DNA of 64,000 bases from Gemmatimonadaceae bacterium (GTDB lineage Bacteria > Gemmatimonadota > Gemmatimonadetes > Gemmatimonadales > Gemmatimonadaceae): the NCBI GenBank assembly GCA_025358925.1, contig JANYHT010000062.1, forward strand, positions 62,001 to 126,000, read 5' to 3'. Positions 33,637 to 42,533 of this stretch are shown in pieces. The notes beneath the pieces were generated by a model. That model was not told where the DNA came from, ran no database searches, and saw only the letters and a list, made by a program, of their open reading frames with translations. The translations under genes and the position numbers were made by a program. Position 1 is the first letter of the stretch; each line of letters starts with the position of its first letter.

Positions 33637-34797
33637 CTAAAACGTGAGTGAGAGCGACGTCACAGCGACGGTGCTGCGCTTTAGCGGCGTACCCGTCCGG
33701 CCATTGGAGAAGAGTGCGTTTTTGTTGCCCCACCCGCGCACTTCCGTGCGCCATGCCACGCGCGCATACGGCGTGACATCAACGCCAAACGAACCACCGA
33801 CGGCCTGCAATGCAGGGTTTGCGATTGTCTTCGTACCCGCGAGATATGATCCAGTGGCGATGATGACCTGATCCTTGTCGTCATAGCGCTCGACGCGCGC
33901 CACCAGTGCCATTTTTGGTGTGGCCTGTACGCGGGCGATCGCGGTCCAACCGTACCACGTTGATTGCCCGCTTGCACCCGCACCTCGTGACTGCGAACCC
34001 ACATCGCCCTCGGCGAGCACTGACAGCTTGCTCATCGCCCGTTTGACGCCGAGCCCGTTGAAAACGCGGAGACGTGACGTGGCCTCGCTTGACACGAGAT
34101 TGAAGTAACTGATGGTAGTGTTCGCGTCAGCCGCGTAGTCCAGCCGCAGTCCTGCGCCCTTACCGCTATTGTTTTCTGAGATGATCTGCCAGCCGTTTAC
34201 GACGTCGAGTTGCGCTGTGAGTTTTGCGTTTGCCGTCCACGTAAACTTTACGCCGCTTTGGTAGTATGGCGTGTAGTCGGCGATCAGCGAGCGCGAGTAC
34301 GTTGGGTTGTCACGCGACGCCCAAGATTCGGTGCCGACGTGCGAATAGAAAATGCCCGCGTCCACCCAGACGTTGTCCGCGAGCTTCACACCAACCACAG
34401 CTTCCTGCAGCATGCGGGCGAGACTCGGTCCGCTAATCGTACCTTTCGTTGGCTCGCCGGCGTAGTTGGACTGCACCGACGTGCCAGCTTGGAGCGCTAA
34501 GCGTCCGCGGTAGTGCGGCGCGTCGATTCTTGTTTCGACGTACGCAAGATTGACGTTGAATTCGTTGTGCCGCGACGGTTGCGTAGTGAATGGCGTCCCA
34601 CCTGCGAATGAACGATCAAGCGAGGGCGGTCGGCCGAAATCCCATGCGAAGTAGCCATCAACGAAGGCACCGAATGTAATTTTCGGCGTGGTGTCTGTAG
34701 GCGCTTGGGTGGACGTTTGCGCGTGCATTGGCAGCGTAGCGGCGAATGCAAACGCGACAATTGATGCGGCAGTGATGCGATATGCGGAACGCGACAT
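33637..34797 (-). CDS. Porin of the BBP2/OmpL-like beta-barrel family in the kdp operon
   Basis: 386 residues. Signal peptide MSRSAYRITAASIVAFAFAA then TLPMHAQ. The mature protein matches putative beta-barrel porin-2: ITFGAFVDGYFAWDFGRPPS, RHNEFNVNLAYVETRI, GRLALQAGTSVQSNYAGEPT, VWVDAGIFYSHVGTESWASR, then DYTPYYQSGVKFTW. It ends in aromatic Phe (SLSLTF), as for BAM substrates. It is placed between kdpC and the kdpD N-terminal gene with tight spacing, so it should be induced with the K+ pump and may let K+ or another ion through the outer membrane. An in-frame ATG at 34830 overlaps the kdpC stop and is an alternative start. Confidence 0.88.
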   Translation of the reverse strand: MSRSAYRITAASIVAFAFAATLPMHAQTSTQAPTDTTPKITFGAFVDGYFAWDFGRPPSLDRSFAGGTPFTTQPSRHNEFNVNLAYVETRIDAPHYRGRLALQAGTSVQSNYAGEPTKGTISGPSLARMLQEAVVGVKLADNVWVDAGIFYSHVGTESWASRDNPTYSRSLIADYTPYYQSGVKFTWTANAKLTAQLDVVNGWQIISENNSGKGAGLRLDYAADANTTISYFNLVSSEATSRLRVFNGLGVKRAMSKLSVLAEGDVGSQSRGAGASGQSTWYGWTAIARVQATPKMALVARVERYDDKDQVIIATGSYLAGTKTIANPALQAVGGSFGVDVTPYARVAWRTEVRGWGNKNALFSNGRTGTPLKRSTVAVTSLSLTF

Positions 34798-34829
34798 GAT
34801 CGGGAGACTCGAGTGCAATGCGAGGACCA

Positions 34830-35414
34830 TCAGCGTTTCGGGAACGCAGAGTCAATCGCGATATTGAGGAGCAAAACGTTGACGCGCGGCTCGCCGAACA
34901 CGCCGAACTGGCGACCTTCGGTGTGCGCATCAACGAGTTGGCGAACTGCCGCAGAGTCTGCGCCGCGCGCATGGGACACGCGGTACACTTGGACTTGCGC
35001 GTTTGCCGGCGAGATGTGCGGGTCGAGTCCCGATGCGCTGGCAGTAACGAGGTCTGATGGAATAGCACCGCGTTTGACACCCATGAGCGCCACCGCGCTA
35101 TCAGCCCGCACTTTGATCAGCGTGTCGGCCAACTTGGCGTCGGTCGGCCCTTTGTTCGTGCCGCCCGATGATGTGGCGTCGTACCCAGTTCCGGCGGCCG
35201 ATGGACGCGAATGGAAATACTCGTCGCGCGTAAACGTTTGTCCGATGAGCGCACTACCCACCACTTTCCCGTTCACCGTCACGAGCGAGCCATTTGCTTG
35301 GCTCGGAAAGATGGTCTGTGCGAGTCCAGTGACGATGCCCGGATACACGACCCCGGTAAGGATGCACAGCACGAGCGTCAGCATCAGTGCTGGTTTAATT
35401 TGTCCGCGAAGCAT
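34830..35414 (-). CDS. kdpC: Potassium-transporting ATPase subunit C
   Basis: 194 residues, as expected. KdpC is a single-span subunit that stabilises KdpFABC and raises ATP affinity. The N-terminal helix is KPALMLTLVLCILTGVVYPG. Family motifs are VTGLAQTIFPSQANGSLV, GQTFTRDEYFHSRPSAAG, YDATSSGGTNKGPTD, PSDLVTASASGLDPHISP and the HTEGRQFGVFGEPRVNVL end. It follows kdpB by 28 bases. Its stop overlaps the ATG at 34830 of a possible longer porin start (TGATG). Confidence 0.97.
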   Translation of the reverse strand: MLRGQIKPALMLTLVLCILTGVVYPGIVTGLAQTIFPSQANGSLVTVNGKVVGSALIGQTFTRDEYFHSRPSAAGTGYDATSSGGTNKGPTDAKLADTLIKVRADSAVALMGVKRGAIPSDLVTASASGLDPHISPANAQVQVYRVSHARGADSAAVRQLVDAHTEGRQFGVFGEPRVNVLLLNIAIDSAFPKR

Positions 35415-35442
35415 AAGAAGTCCGTGTTGACGAAGTGCCGAC

Positions 35443-37575
35443 TTAGACGAGCCGAAGTGCAACGAGCAGCAGATCGAGCGCTTTGATACCAACGAACGGC
35501 ACGATGAGGCCACCAACGCCATACACGAGCAGGTTGCGCCGGAGCACCAGTGACGCAGCGGCTGGGCGATAGCGCACGCCACGCAATGCAAGCGGAATGA
35601 GTGCAACGATCACCAACGCGTTGAAGATCACCGACGCGAGAATTGCGCTCTCGGGTGAATGCAGCCGCATAATGTTGAGAGGCTCGAGCGGACCTTTCAC
35701 ACCATAAATGCTGATAAAGATCGCGGGGATGATGGCGAAATACTTGGCAACATCGTTTGCGATCGAAAACGTGGTGAGCGAGCCACGCGTCATCAGCAAC
35801 TGTTTGCCGATCTCCACAATCTCGATGAGTTTCGTCGGATTCGAGTCGAGGTCGATCATGTTGCCCGCTTCCTTCGCGGCCTGCGTGCCCGTGTTCATCG
35901 CCACGCCAACGTCGGCCTGCGCCAGTGCAGGCGCATCATTGGTGCCATCACCAGTCATCGCTACGAGGCGACCACCAGCCTGCTCGCGCCTGATCAGTGC
36001 CATCTTGTCTTCGGGCTTCGCTTCTGCCAGAAAATCGTCGACGCCAGCTTCTTGCGCGATGGCGGCTGCCGTCAGCGGATTGTCACCCGTGATCATGACC
36101 GTGCGAATGCCCATCGCGCGAAGGCGGTCAAAGCGCTCGCGCATGCCGCCCTTCACAATGTCTTTCAGGTAGATGACGCCGAGTACGCGTGCACCGTTTG
36201 CATCGCGTTCGGCGACGACAAGCGGCGTTCCACCCTCCCGCGCAACCCGTTCCACGAGCGAGTCGAGATCTGTCAGTGCGGCGCCACCTTGCTCACGCAC
36301 CCACCGCAGCACCGAGTCACCAGCGCCTTTCCGCACCTGTCGCCCGTCGGTGAGATTCACACCGCTCATACGTGTCGACGCACTGAACGGCACGAATTCC
36401 ATACCGGCGTGGCCTTCACTATCAGCCATATCGCGACCACGCAACGCGAATTTGGATTTGGCTAACACAACTATACTGCGACCTTCCGGCGTTTCATCCG
36501 CAATGGATGACAGTTGCGCGCGGTCGGCAAGTGTCGCGTCGTCGACGCCGCGCACGGCCAGGAACTCCGACGCTTGCCGATTGCCGAGCGTGATGGTGCC
36601 GGTCTTGTCGAGGAGCAACGTGTTTACATCACCCGCTGCTTCAACGGCACGGCCACTCATCGCGATCACATTTTGCTGGATGAGGCGATCCATACCCGCA
36701 ATGCCAATCGCGGAGAGCAACGCGCCAATCGTGGTGGGGATGAGACACACGAGCAGCGCGATGAGCACAGGGATCGTGACGGGCGACTGCGCATACATCG
36801 CAAATGGTTGCAGCGTCGCGACGGCGAGCACGAAGACGATGGTCAACCCCGAAAGGAGGATCGTCAGCGCGACTTCGTTTGGCGTTTTCTGTCGCGACGC
36901 ACCCTCAACCAACGCAATCATGCGATCGATAAACGTCTCGCCCGGATTGGCGGTGATGCGGATGACGAGGTAGTCCGACTGCACGCGCGTACCGCCCGTG
37001 ACGGCCGAGCGATCGCCTCCACTTTCGCGCACAACGGGTGCGCTTTCGCCAGTGATCGCACTTTCGTCGACGGATGCCACTCCTTCGACTACTTCGCCGT
37101 CTCCCGGAATGACATCACCGGGAAGACAGAGCACGTAATCATCGCGACGCAACGACGGCGCGCCCACTTCCGTGACCGGCGCGCTGTCCAGCCGCCCATG
37201 CAGCACGGTGCCAGTGGGCAGTTTTCGCGCGGACGATTGCGTACGACTTTTGCGCAGCGAATCGGCCTGCGCTTTGCCCCGACCTTCCGCCATCGCTTCC
37301 GCGAAGTTGGCAAAGAGGACCGTGAACCACAGCCAGATCGCGAGTTGCGCGAGAAACCCGATGCCGCTTTTCCCTGCGTACACATCACGCACGAGGGCGA
37401 TGGTCGTGTACACCGACCCAAGCAGTACCACAAACATTACAGGGTTTCGCACCATCAAACGCGGGTGAAGCTTGCGAAACGCGTCAACGATCGCGCGTCG
37501 AACGATATCACCTGCAAACACGGGCCGACGATTGCTCGCCGAGCGCGATGCAGCGTTGCCAGAAGGATTGTTCAT
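35443..37575 (-). CDS. kdpB: Potassium-transporting ATPase ATP-binding subunit
   Basis: 710 residues. This P-type ATPase energises the Kdp pump. Landmarks in order: [16 protein letters not shown], actuator [14 protein letters not shown], phosphorylated D323 in [35 protein letters not shown] and hinge [21 protein letters not shown] soluble N-terminal extension of about 45 residues is longer than in E. coli. It begins one base after the kdpA stop. All catalytic residues are intact. Confidence 0.98.
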   Translation of the reverse strand: MNNPSGNAASRSASNRRPVFAGDIVRRAIVDAFRKLHPRLMVRNPVMFVVLLGSVYTTIALVRDVYAGKSGIGFLAQLAIWLWFTVLFANFAEAMAEGRGKAQADSLRKSRTQSSARKLPTGTVLHGRLDSAPVTEVGAPSLRRDDYVLCLPGDVIPGDGEVVEGVASVDESAITGESAPVVRESGGDRSAVTGGTRVQSDYLVIRITANPGETFIDRMIALVEGASRQKTPNEVALTILLSGLTIVFVLAVATLQPFAMYAQSPVTIPVLIALLVCLIPTTIGALLSAIGIAGMDRLIQQNVIAMSGRAVEAAGDVNTLLLDKTGTITLGNRQASEFLAVRGVDDATLADRAQLSSIADETPEGRSIVVLAKSKFALRGRDMADSEGHAGMEFVPFSASTRMSGVNLTDGRQVRKGAGDSVLRWVREQGGAALTDLDSLVERVAREGGTPLVVAERDANGARVLGVIYLKDIVKGGMRERFDRLRAMGIRTVMITGDNPLTAAAIAQEAGVDDFLAEAKPEDKMALIRREQAGGRLVAMTGDGTNDAPALAQADVGVAMNTGTQAAKEAGNMIDLDSNPTKLIEIVEIGKQLLMTRGSLTTFSIANDVAKYFAIIPAIFISIYGVKGPLEPLNIMRLHSPESAILASVIFNALVIVALIPLALRGVRYRPAAASLVLRRNLLVYGVGGLIVPFVGIKALDLLLVALRLV

Positions 37576-37576
37576 G

Positions 37577-39301
37577 CTAGTACAGCGCTCCCGAGCCCAT
37601 CAGGAAATGCTCGACGATTGGGCCGAGCGCAAGTGCGGGGAAGAAGGTGAGTGCACCGACAATGAGCACGACCCCAATGAGCAATGCTGAAAACAGCGCG
37701 CCACTGACGGGGAACGTGCCACTTGAAGCGGGTACCACTCGCTTCTCAGCGAGAAAGCCAGCGAGCGCCAGCACGGGTACGATGAGCGCAAAACGGCCAA
37801 TCAACATCGCCACACCAAACAGTGTGTTGTACCAGTACGTGCCCCCGGTGAGGCCGGCGAACGCCGAACCATTGTTGGCCGTGGTCGACGAGAACGCGTA
37901 GAGAATTTCGGTTAATCCGTGCGGGCCGCTGTTGTTTAATCCCGCAAGCCCGGTCGGTGCTGCGACACTGACCGCCGTAAAGATCAGGATCGACGCCGCT
38001 GCCGCGAGGACATACAGCATGACCATTTGCACTTCGCGCGCTTGAATTTTTTTCCCGAGGTATTCCGGCGTGCGTCCGACCATCAACCCCGCGATGAAGA
38101 CTGTGAGCACCACGAAGATCAGCATGCTATACAGTCCGGCACCGACACCGCCGAAGACGACTTCACCGAGCTGCATGTTGACGACAGGCACGAGTCCACC
38201 AACTGGTGTGAACGAATCGTGCATCGCGTTCACGGCACCGCACGATGCATCGGTGGTGACAACGCTAAAAAGCGCGGAGTTCACGATGCCAAACCGCACC
38301 TCCTTGCCCTCCATGTTGCCGCCTGGATTGACCGCTGTGGTCGTGACGTCGATACCGTGGGCCGCATGAATAGGATTGCCGCGTGCTTCAGCCCAATACG
38401 TTGCCGTCACGCCACCGAAAAAGAGCAGAAACATCGCCGCCCAGACCGACCAGCCGTGCTTCAGGTTGCCGGTCATGCGCCCTAACATGTACACGAGCGC
38501 CGATGGGATCAGGAAGATCGTGATCATCGCCCAAAAATTGGACCACGGCGTTGGATTTTCGAATGGATGCGCAGAGTTCGCGTTGAAAAATCCACCACCA
38601 TTCGTGCCAAGCTGCTTGATAATTTCCTGACTCGCGACCGGACCCATCGCGATGGTCTGCTTTGCGCCCTCGAGGGTCGTAATATTGAGCGACGGCGTAA
38701 AGTTTTGGATTACGCCCTGCTGCACGAAAATGAGCGAGAGCACGAGCGAGAGTGGTAGCAATACGTACAAAGTGCCGCGCGTGAGGTCGACCCAGAAGTT
38801 GCCGAGGCGACCGCGCGCCTCTTCACCGCGACGTGCAATACCACGGACTAACGCGACGGCAACCGCGAGTCCAACCGCCGCCGAGACAAAATTGTGAAAT
38901 GCCAATTGCGTCATCTGCGTGAAGTACGACATCGTCGACTCACCGCTATAACTCTGCCAATTGGTATTCGTCGTGAAGCTTACGGCGGTTTCAAACGCTT
39001 GCCGATCTGGCAAAGCCGCAAAGTGCTGCGGGTTGAGCGGCAACTTGTCTTGCAAGCGGAGCACGACGTACGTGAGCAGCAGCGACACGACACTGAACAG
39101 CAACAACGCCGCCAGATAACGCGTCCAATGCTGATCTTCGTCGTCTTGAACGCCGCACACGCGATAAATGCCGCGCTCGATCGGGCGCAACCAGCTCATA
39201 CTGCCGTCAAACACGCGCACGAGATACACGCCGAGCGGTTTGGCGACGAGCAACATCGCCAAACAGAAGATCGCGATCTGGGTCCAACCGTTGGCTGTCA
39301 T
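37577..39301 (-). CDS. kdpA: Potassium-transporting ATPase potassium-binding subunit
   Basis: 574 residues with ten or more membrane helices. KdpA is the channel-like subunit derived from the SKT family. Selectivity-filter-type segments are visible: [56 protein letters not shown] and [21 protein letters not shown] sequence lies shortly upstream of ATG 39301. It starts ten bases after the kdpF stop and is followed directly by kdpB. Confidence 0.98.
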   Translation of the reverse strand: MTANGWTQIAIFCLAMLLVAKPLGVYLVRVFDGSMSWLRPIERGIYRVCGVQDDEDQHWTRYLAALLLFSVVSLLLTYVVLRLQDKLPLNPQHFAALPDRQAFETAVSFTTNTNWQSYSGESTMSYFTQMTQLAFHNFVSAAVGLAVAVALVRGIARRGEEARGRLGNFWVDLTRGTLYVLLPLSLVLSLIFVQQGVIQNFTPSLNITTLEGAKQTIAMGPVASQEIIKQLGTNGGGFFNANSAHPFENPTPWSNFWAMITIFLIPSALVYMLGRMTGNLKHGWSVWAAMFLLFFGGVTATYWAEARGNPIHAAHGIDVTTTAVNPGGNMEGKEVRFGIVNSALFSVVTTDASCGAVNAMHDSFTPVGGLVPVVNMQLGEVVFGGVGAGLYSMLIFVVLTVFIAGLMVGRTPEYLGKKIQAREVQMVMLYVLAAAASILIFTAVSVAAPTGLAGLNNSGPHGLTEILYAFSSTTANNGSAFAGLTGGTYWYNTLFGVAMLIGRFALIVPVLALAGFLAEKRVVPASSGTFPVSGALFSALLIGVVLIVGALTFFPALALGPIVEHFLMGSGALY

Positions 39302-39311
39302 GTGTCGCGCC

Positions 39312-39401
39312 TCAAAACCGTTCGGGACGCAACAACGAATACGCGAGGTATCCGACTACGGCGACCGCAAGCAGCAGCGCAACCATCGAGTCGAGACTCA
39401 C
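39312..39401 (-). CDS. kdpF: KdpF subunit, 29 residues
   Basis: A tiny single-helix protein, VSLDSMVALLLAVAVVGYLA then YSLLRPERF, ending in the GYLxYxLxxPExF pattern of KdpF. With GTG 39401 it is 29 residues, the same length as E. coli KdpF; ATG 39386 would give 24. KdpF stabilises the KdpABC complex in the membrane. It sits directly before kdpA and its GTG overlaps the stop of the preceding 42-residue gene (GTGA), so it is translated by coupling. Confidence 0.9.
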   Translation of the reverse strand: MSLDSMVALLLAVAVVGYLAYSLLRPERF

Positions 39402-39526
39402 GGCACACGGTCCTCAGCGGCAACATCACCGGGAGTCCGCTTGCCGAGTGCGGCACAACCACGCACGTAGGCCAGCATCAGCGTGAAAAACAGCAACGTG
39501 CCCACGATGTAGGCAATATCCAGCAC
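39398..39526 (-). CDS. 42-residue membrane peptide preceding kdpF
   Basis: MLDIAYIVGTLLFFTLMLAY then VRGCAALGKRTPGDVAAEDRVP: one membrane helix, a short basic VRGC segment and a charged tail. GTG 39526 has an ideal GGAGGAG Shine-Dalgarno six bases upstream, which supports real translation. The stop overlaps the kdpF start. Small proteins of the form DIxYxxxTxxxFxxxxxYVxGC are found in front of kdpF in other bacteria (from memory), but I know of no tested function. It may be an extra small subunit or regulator of the Kdp pump. Confidence 0.8.
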   Translation of the reverse strand: MLDIAYIVGTLLFFTLMLAYVRGCAALGKRTPGDVAAEDRVP

Positions 39527-39615
39527 GAGAGACTCCTCCAAAGGGATCGAGACAACCTTGCGGAGTGGAGCATGTCGCTGTTGCCGTGAAGCGCGCACAA
39601 AGGGCGCGATAGCAG

Positions 39616-39637
39616 GAGATAAAGAAGATGTAAAGAC
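39616..39637 (-). promoter_or_regulatory. Candidate KdpE-binding direct repeat
   Basis: Read on the minus strand, TCTTTAC and TCTTTAT are repeated with an 11-base period (on the plus strand ATAAAGA at 39619-39625 and GTAAAGA at 39630-39636). It is about 90 bases before the first small gene of the kdpFABC block and follows the kdpD C-terminal stop. KdpE boxes in other bacteria are T-rich direct repeats with one-helical-turn spacing containing TTTAC/TTTAT. The assignment is inferred from pattern and position. Confidence 0.4.
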
Positions 39638-39649
39638 GGATGGCGTGCG

Positions 39650-41200
39650 CTACGCCGAGATTCCGTTCCCTAGGTCCGCATCCACGGCGGGCAAAAGCAG
39701 CGTAAAGAGCGCGCCGCCACTTCTGCGGGCGCGGTATGTCAGAGAACCGCCCTGCGCTTCAGCGAGGCCTCGTGCAATGGAGAGCCCTAATCCGGTGCCG
39801 CGTACATCGGGTGGCATCCCCGCTGGTCGATAAAAGGCTTCGAAGATGCGTAGCTCTTCTCCAACTGGTACTCCCGGTCCGTCGTCAGCAACGGTGATAC
39901 TGACCCGATCGGCAACACGTGTCGCCGTGACTTCGATACCTGCGGTAGTCGGTGCATATTTCGCGGCGTTTTCGAGCAAGTTCACGACGATGCGGAGTGT
40001 TTGCGAAAAATCGAAACGCGCGATGAGTACGTCATCAGACAATGAGACCGCGACGGCGTGCCCATGAAGCGGACCTTGCGCGCGCAGCAGCGCTGCTCCG
40101 ATCAATTCGTCCACTGTATTCACGGCCGCTTGCGGTCGCACAGCGCCCGCGTGAATACGCGACAGTTCGAGCAGGTCGCCGACCAATGCGTCTAGGCGAT
40201 CGGCCTCTGCTTCGATGATGGTTGCGCGCAATGGCGCACCTCCGTTTGCTATCTCGTGCGCGATGCCTTTGATCGTGGTGAGCGGCGTGCGCAAATCATG
40301 CGACACCGCCATAAGCAACGCATTGCGCAATGCTTCAACCTCCCGCTCCGCTTCTGCGCGCTCGATCGTGCGTTCGAGCCGCAGGCGTTCGACGCCGAGC
40401 GCGGCATAGTAGGACAATGCGTCGAGGAGTCGTGCGCGGTCGGACGAGAGCGTCAACCCATCGCGCGATGCCACCCGTAACACGCCGACAGGATGACCGC
40501 GCACTCGTAGCGTGCGATACAATGTCCGAACGGTGAGGGCATCTTTGATGTCGGGTTCAAGGCGCGTTGTTCCATCCAACAATTCGACTGCGATCTCTGC
40601 ACGTCCAACAAACCAATTTACAAAACTTGTCGCGGTAACATCGTCAATCGCTGGGTGTGGCGTACGGGGCACATACGCGGCACGCAAAACGACGTGATTG
40701 AGCTCACGTCGAAACAACTCACATTCGTCGGCATCGAGCGCGTCGCGGATGACTACCGCCATGGCATCAAGTGCAGCGGATGCACCGGGTGCACTCAACG
40801 TTTCCGCCCCGAGCGTTGCAAGACGATCCACCTCCTCAGCGCGGCGGATCGCGGTTTCCGCTGTGGCTTTGGCGCGATACAGCAACTGCGCGGCGATCAC
40901 ACTGGTCAGTAGAAATGCCGCGAGCACCAACCAATCCAACGGATCGTTGATGACGAGCGTGTAGTATGGGGGAAGAAATAAATAGTTAAACGCGACGAAG
41001 GCAGCGCCGGCGACCGTCAGCCCTAAGGTACGGCCGCCAGCCGAACTCGCGCCGAGTACGACGAGGAGATACACCAGCGCCACGTGCGCCTTGTCGAGTC
41101 GCGCGCGAAAGAGCAATAGCGCGCATGTCGCAACAATGAGTGCGGCGATCCATTTCAGCCACATCGTCTGCGCACGCTTTGACCAGTGCGGGCGGATCAC
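39650..41200 (-). CDS. KdpD C-terminal half: DUF4118 membrane domain, GAF-like domain and histidine kinase
   Basis: 516 residues. Four membrane helices (IAALIVATCALLLF, VALVYLLVVLGASSAGG, GLTVAGAAFVAFNYLFLP, WLVLAAFLLTSVIAAQLL) match the KdpD DUF4118 domain with FNYLFLPPYYTLVI. A GAF-like region follows, then an intact kinase core: H-box MAVSHDLRTPLTTIKG, N-box VVNLLENAAKYAP, G1 VADDGPGVP and G2 RGTGLGLSIARGLAEAQGG. It lacks the cytosolic sensor and USP domains, which are encoded at 32400-33626. Its ATG overlaps the kdpE stop (ATGA), so KdpE is its cognate regulator. Confidence 0.93.
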   Translation of the reverse strand: MIRPHWSKRAQTMWLKWIAALIVATCALLLFRARLDKAHVALVYLLVVLGASSAGGRTLGLTVAGAAFVAFNYLFLPPYYTLVINDPLDWLVLAAFLLTSVIAAQLLYRAKATAETAIRRAEEVDRLATLGAETLSAPGASAALDAMAVVIRDALDADECELFRRELNHVVLRAAYVPRTPHPAIDDVTATSFVNWFVGRAEIAVELLDGTTRLEPDIKDALTVRTLYRTLRVRGHPVGVLRVASRDGLTLSSDRARLLDALSYYAALGVERLRLERTIERAEAEREVEALRNALLMAVSHDLRTPLTTIKGIAHEIANGGAPLRATIIEAEADRLDALVGDLLELSRIHAGAVRPQAAVNTVDELIGAALLRAQGPLHGHAVAVSLSDDVLIARFDFSQTLRIVVNLLENAAKYAPTTAGIEVTATRVADRVSITVADDGPGVPVGEELRIFEAFYRPAGMPPDVRGTGLGLSIARGLAEAQGGSLTYRARRSGGALFTLLLPAVDADLGNGISA

Positions 41201-41961
41201 GAAGCGCGCGCGCTGTCGGGTTCGAAACGATACCCGACACCCGGTTCTGTTTGAATAAATCGCGGTCGCACCGGATCACGTTCAATTTTTCGACGCAAGT
41301 GTCCGACGTACACGCGCAAGTACTGTTGCGCATCGCCTTCGACATTGCCCCACACCGCCGCGAAGAGTTGTCGATGCGTCAGCGTTTGTCGTGGATGCAG
41401 GGCAAGCGTTCGCAGGAGCGCGAATTCTGTGGGGGTCAAGTGCACAAGCACGCCGTCGCGCTCCACTCGGCGGCGTTGCAGGTCGAGTTGCACCTCACCA
41501 AACGACACGACCGCTGGTGTGGCCGACGTTGCACTTGCGGTGCGTGCGCGTCGGAGCTGCGCACGTGCTCGGGCAACAAACTCCAATGTTGAGAATGGTT
41601 TCGTGACAAAGTCGTCCGCGCCGGCATCGAGCAACGCGGCCTTTTCGGTATCTTGATGCCGCGCGGAGAGCACGAGAATGGGAGCAGTCGACCAGCGCCG
41701 AATTTCGCGACACACTTCAAGTCCGGATCGATCAGGCAACCCCAGATCGAGAATGATCAACGCCGGATGCTCTGCCGCCGCGCGATCAATACCTTCGCTC
41801 GCCGTCGCTGCGTCAACGACACGCACGGTGACGCCCGGCGCGTCATCACCGAGTAGCGCAGCGGCTGTAAGGGCATTGTGCACGAGTCGACGAATCTGCG
41901 GCTCATCATCAATGATGAGGACCGTGAGCGTTCCGTCGGTGGCGGGCGAAGCATTGGACAC
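41197..41961 (-). CDS. kdpE: KdpE-type response regulator
   Basis: 254 residues. The OmpR-family receiver has the acidic pocket LIIDDEPQIRR, phospho-acceptor D72 in LIILDLGLPDRSGLEV and FVTKPFSTLEFVARARAQLR. The winged-helix domain is LHPRQTLTHRQLFAAVWGNV, then YLRVYVGHLRRKIERDPVRP and GVGYRFEPD. It should activate the kdp genes under K+ limitation when phosphorylated by the KdpD C-terminal half. It is the first gene on the strand; an unrelated gene starts on the opposite strand 160 bases away. Confidence 0.93.
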   Translation of the reverse strand: MSNASPATDGTLTVLIIDDEPQIRRLVHNALTAAALLGDDAPGVTVRVVDAATASEGIDRAAAEHPALIILDLGLPDRSGLEVCREIRRWSTAPILVLSARHQDTEKAALLDAGADDFVTKPFSTLEFVARARAQLRRARTASATSATPAVVSFGEVQLDLQRRRVERDGVLVHLTPTEFALLRTLALHPRQTLTHRQLFAAVWGNVEGDAQQYLRVYVGHLRRKIERDPVRPRFIQTEPGVGYRFEPDSARAS

Positions 41962-42122
41962 GTCGGAACGTTACGTGGACGGTGCTCGCGGTGGCACCCA
42001 TTCGCGCCGCTCGATCAAAGTCGAGCTCTCGATTTTCACGGCTTTTTTGTGCATTTCCGGTCCGTACGACGTGCCGCAGCTCTGGGCGTACTCGCATCTT
42101 TTACGTTCTTCGGCCTCCGCAT

Positions 42123-42509
42123 ATGCGACTCCCAGTGTCAGACGATCCCGTCCCCGAATCAGTACGACAATTTCTCGAAACAGTCGTGCGTTGGCCGGCC
42201 GAACGTTGGCCGCGCGTCTTTTCACGTTCGGACGTTCCCGCGGTGGCCTCGCGACGAGCGGTCGCCCTCGTGCTGCGCGATACGATTCTCGCGGTCCATA
42301 ACTTGAGGTATTCCGCGTGGTTTGTTCGTGATGCGGCGCGAACGGTGGCAGAAATGTTGCCGACAACGATGTCTCCGGAATCGCGTGCGACGACCACACA
42401 ACTTTTGATAGACGCTTCGCTCGCGTTATTGGCACGGCCACAACTGCCAGCGAGAGATCTGGCGTCGCTCCTCTCGCCGTTTCTCCCGCTGTACATTGTT
42501 GAGGTGTAA
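42123..42509 (+). CDS. Small helical protein of unknown function
   Basis: About 128 residues from ATG 42123 (MRLPVSDDPVPESVRQFLET). It is predicted mainly helical (RRAVALVLRDTILAVHNLRY, TTTQLLIDASLALLARPQLP) with no signal peptide. I do not recognise a family. The open frame extends upstream to 41982, but that part is poorly coding and near the divergent kdpE start, so the shorter form is preferred. It is followed after 24 bases by the VOC protein gene. Confidence 0.65.
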   Translation: MRLPVSDDPVPESVRQFLETVVRWPAERWPRVFSRSDVPAVASRRAVALVLRDTILAVHNLRYSAWFVRDAARTVAEMLPTTMSPESRATTTQLLIDASLALLARPQLPARDLASLLSPFLPLYIVEV

Positions 42510-42533
42510 GCGCCGACTCCCTTGGCCACCGAT

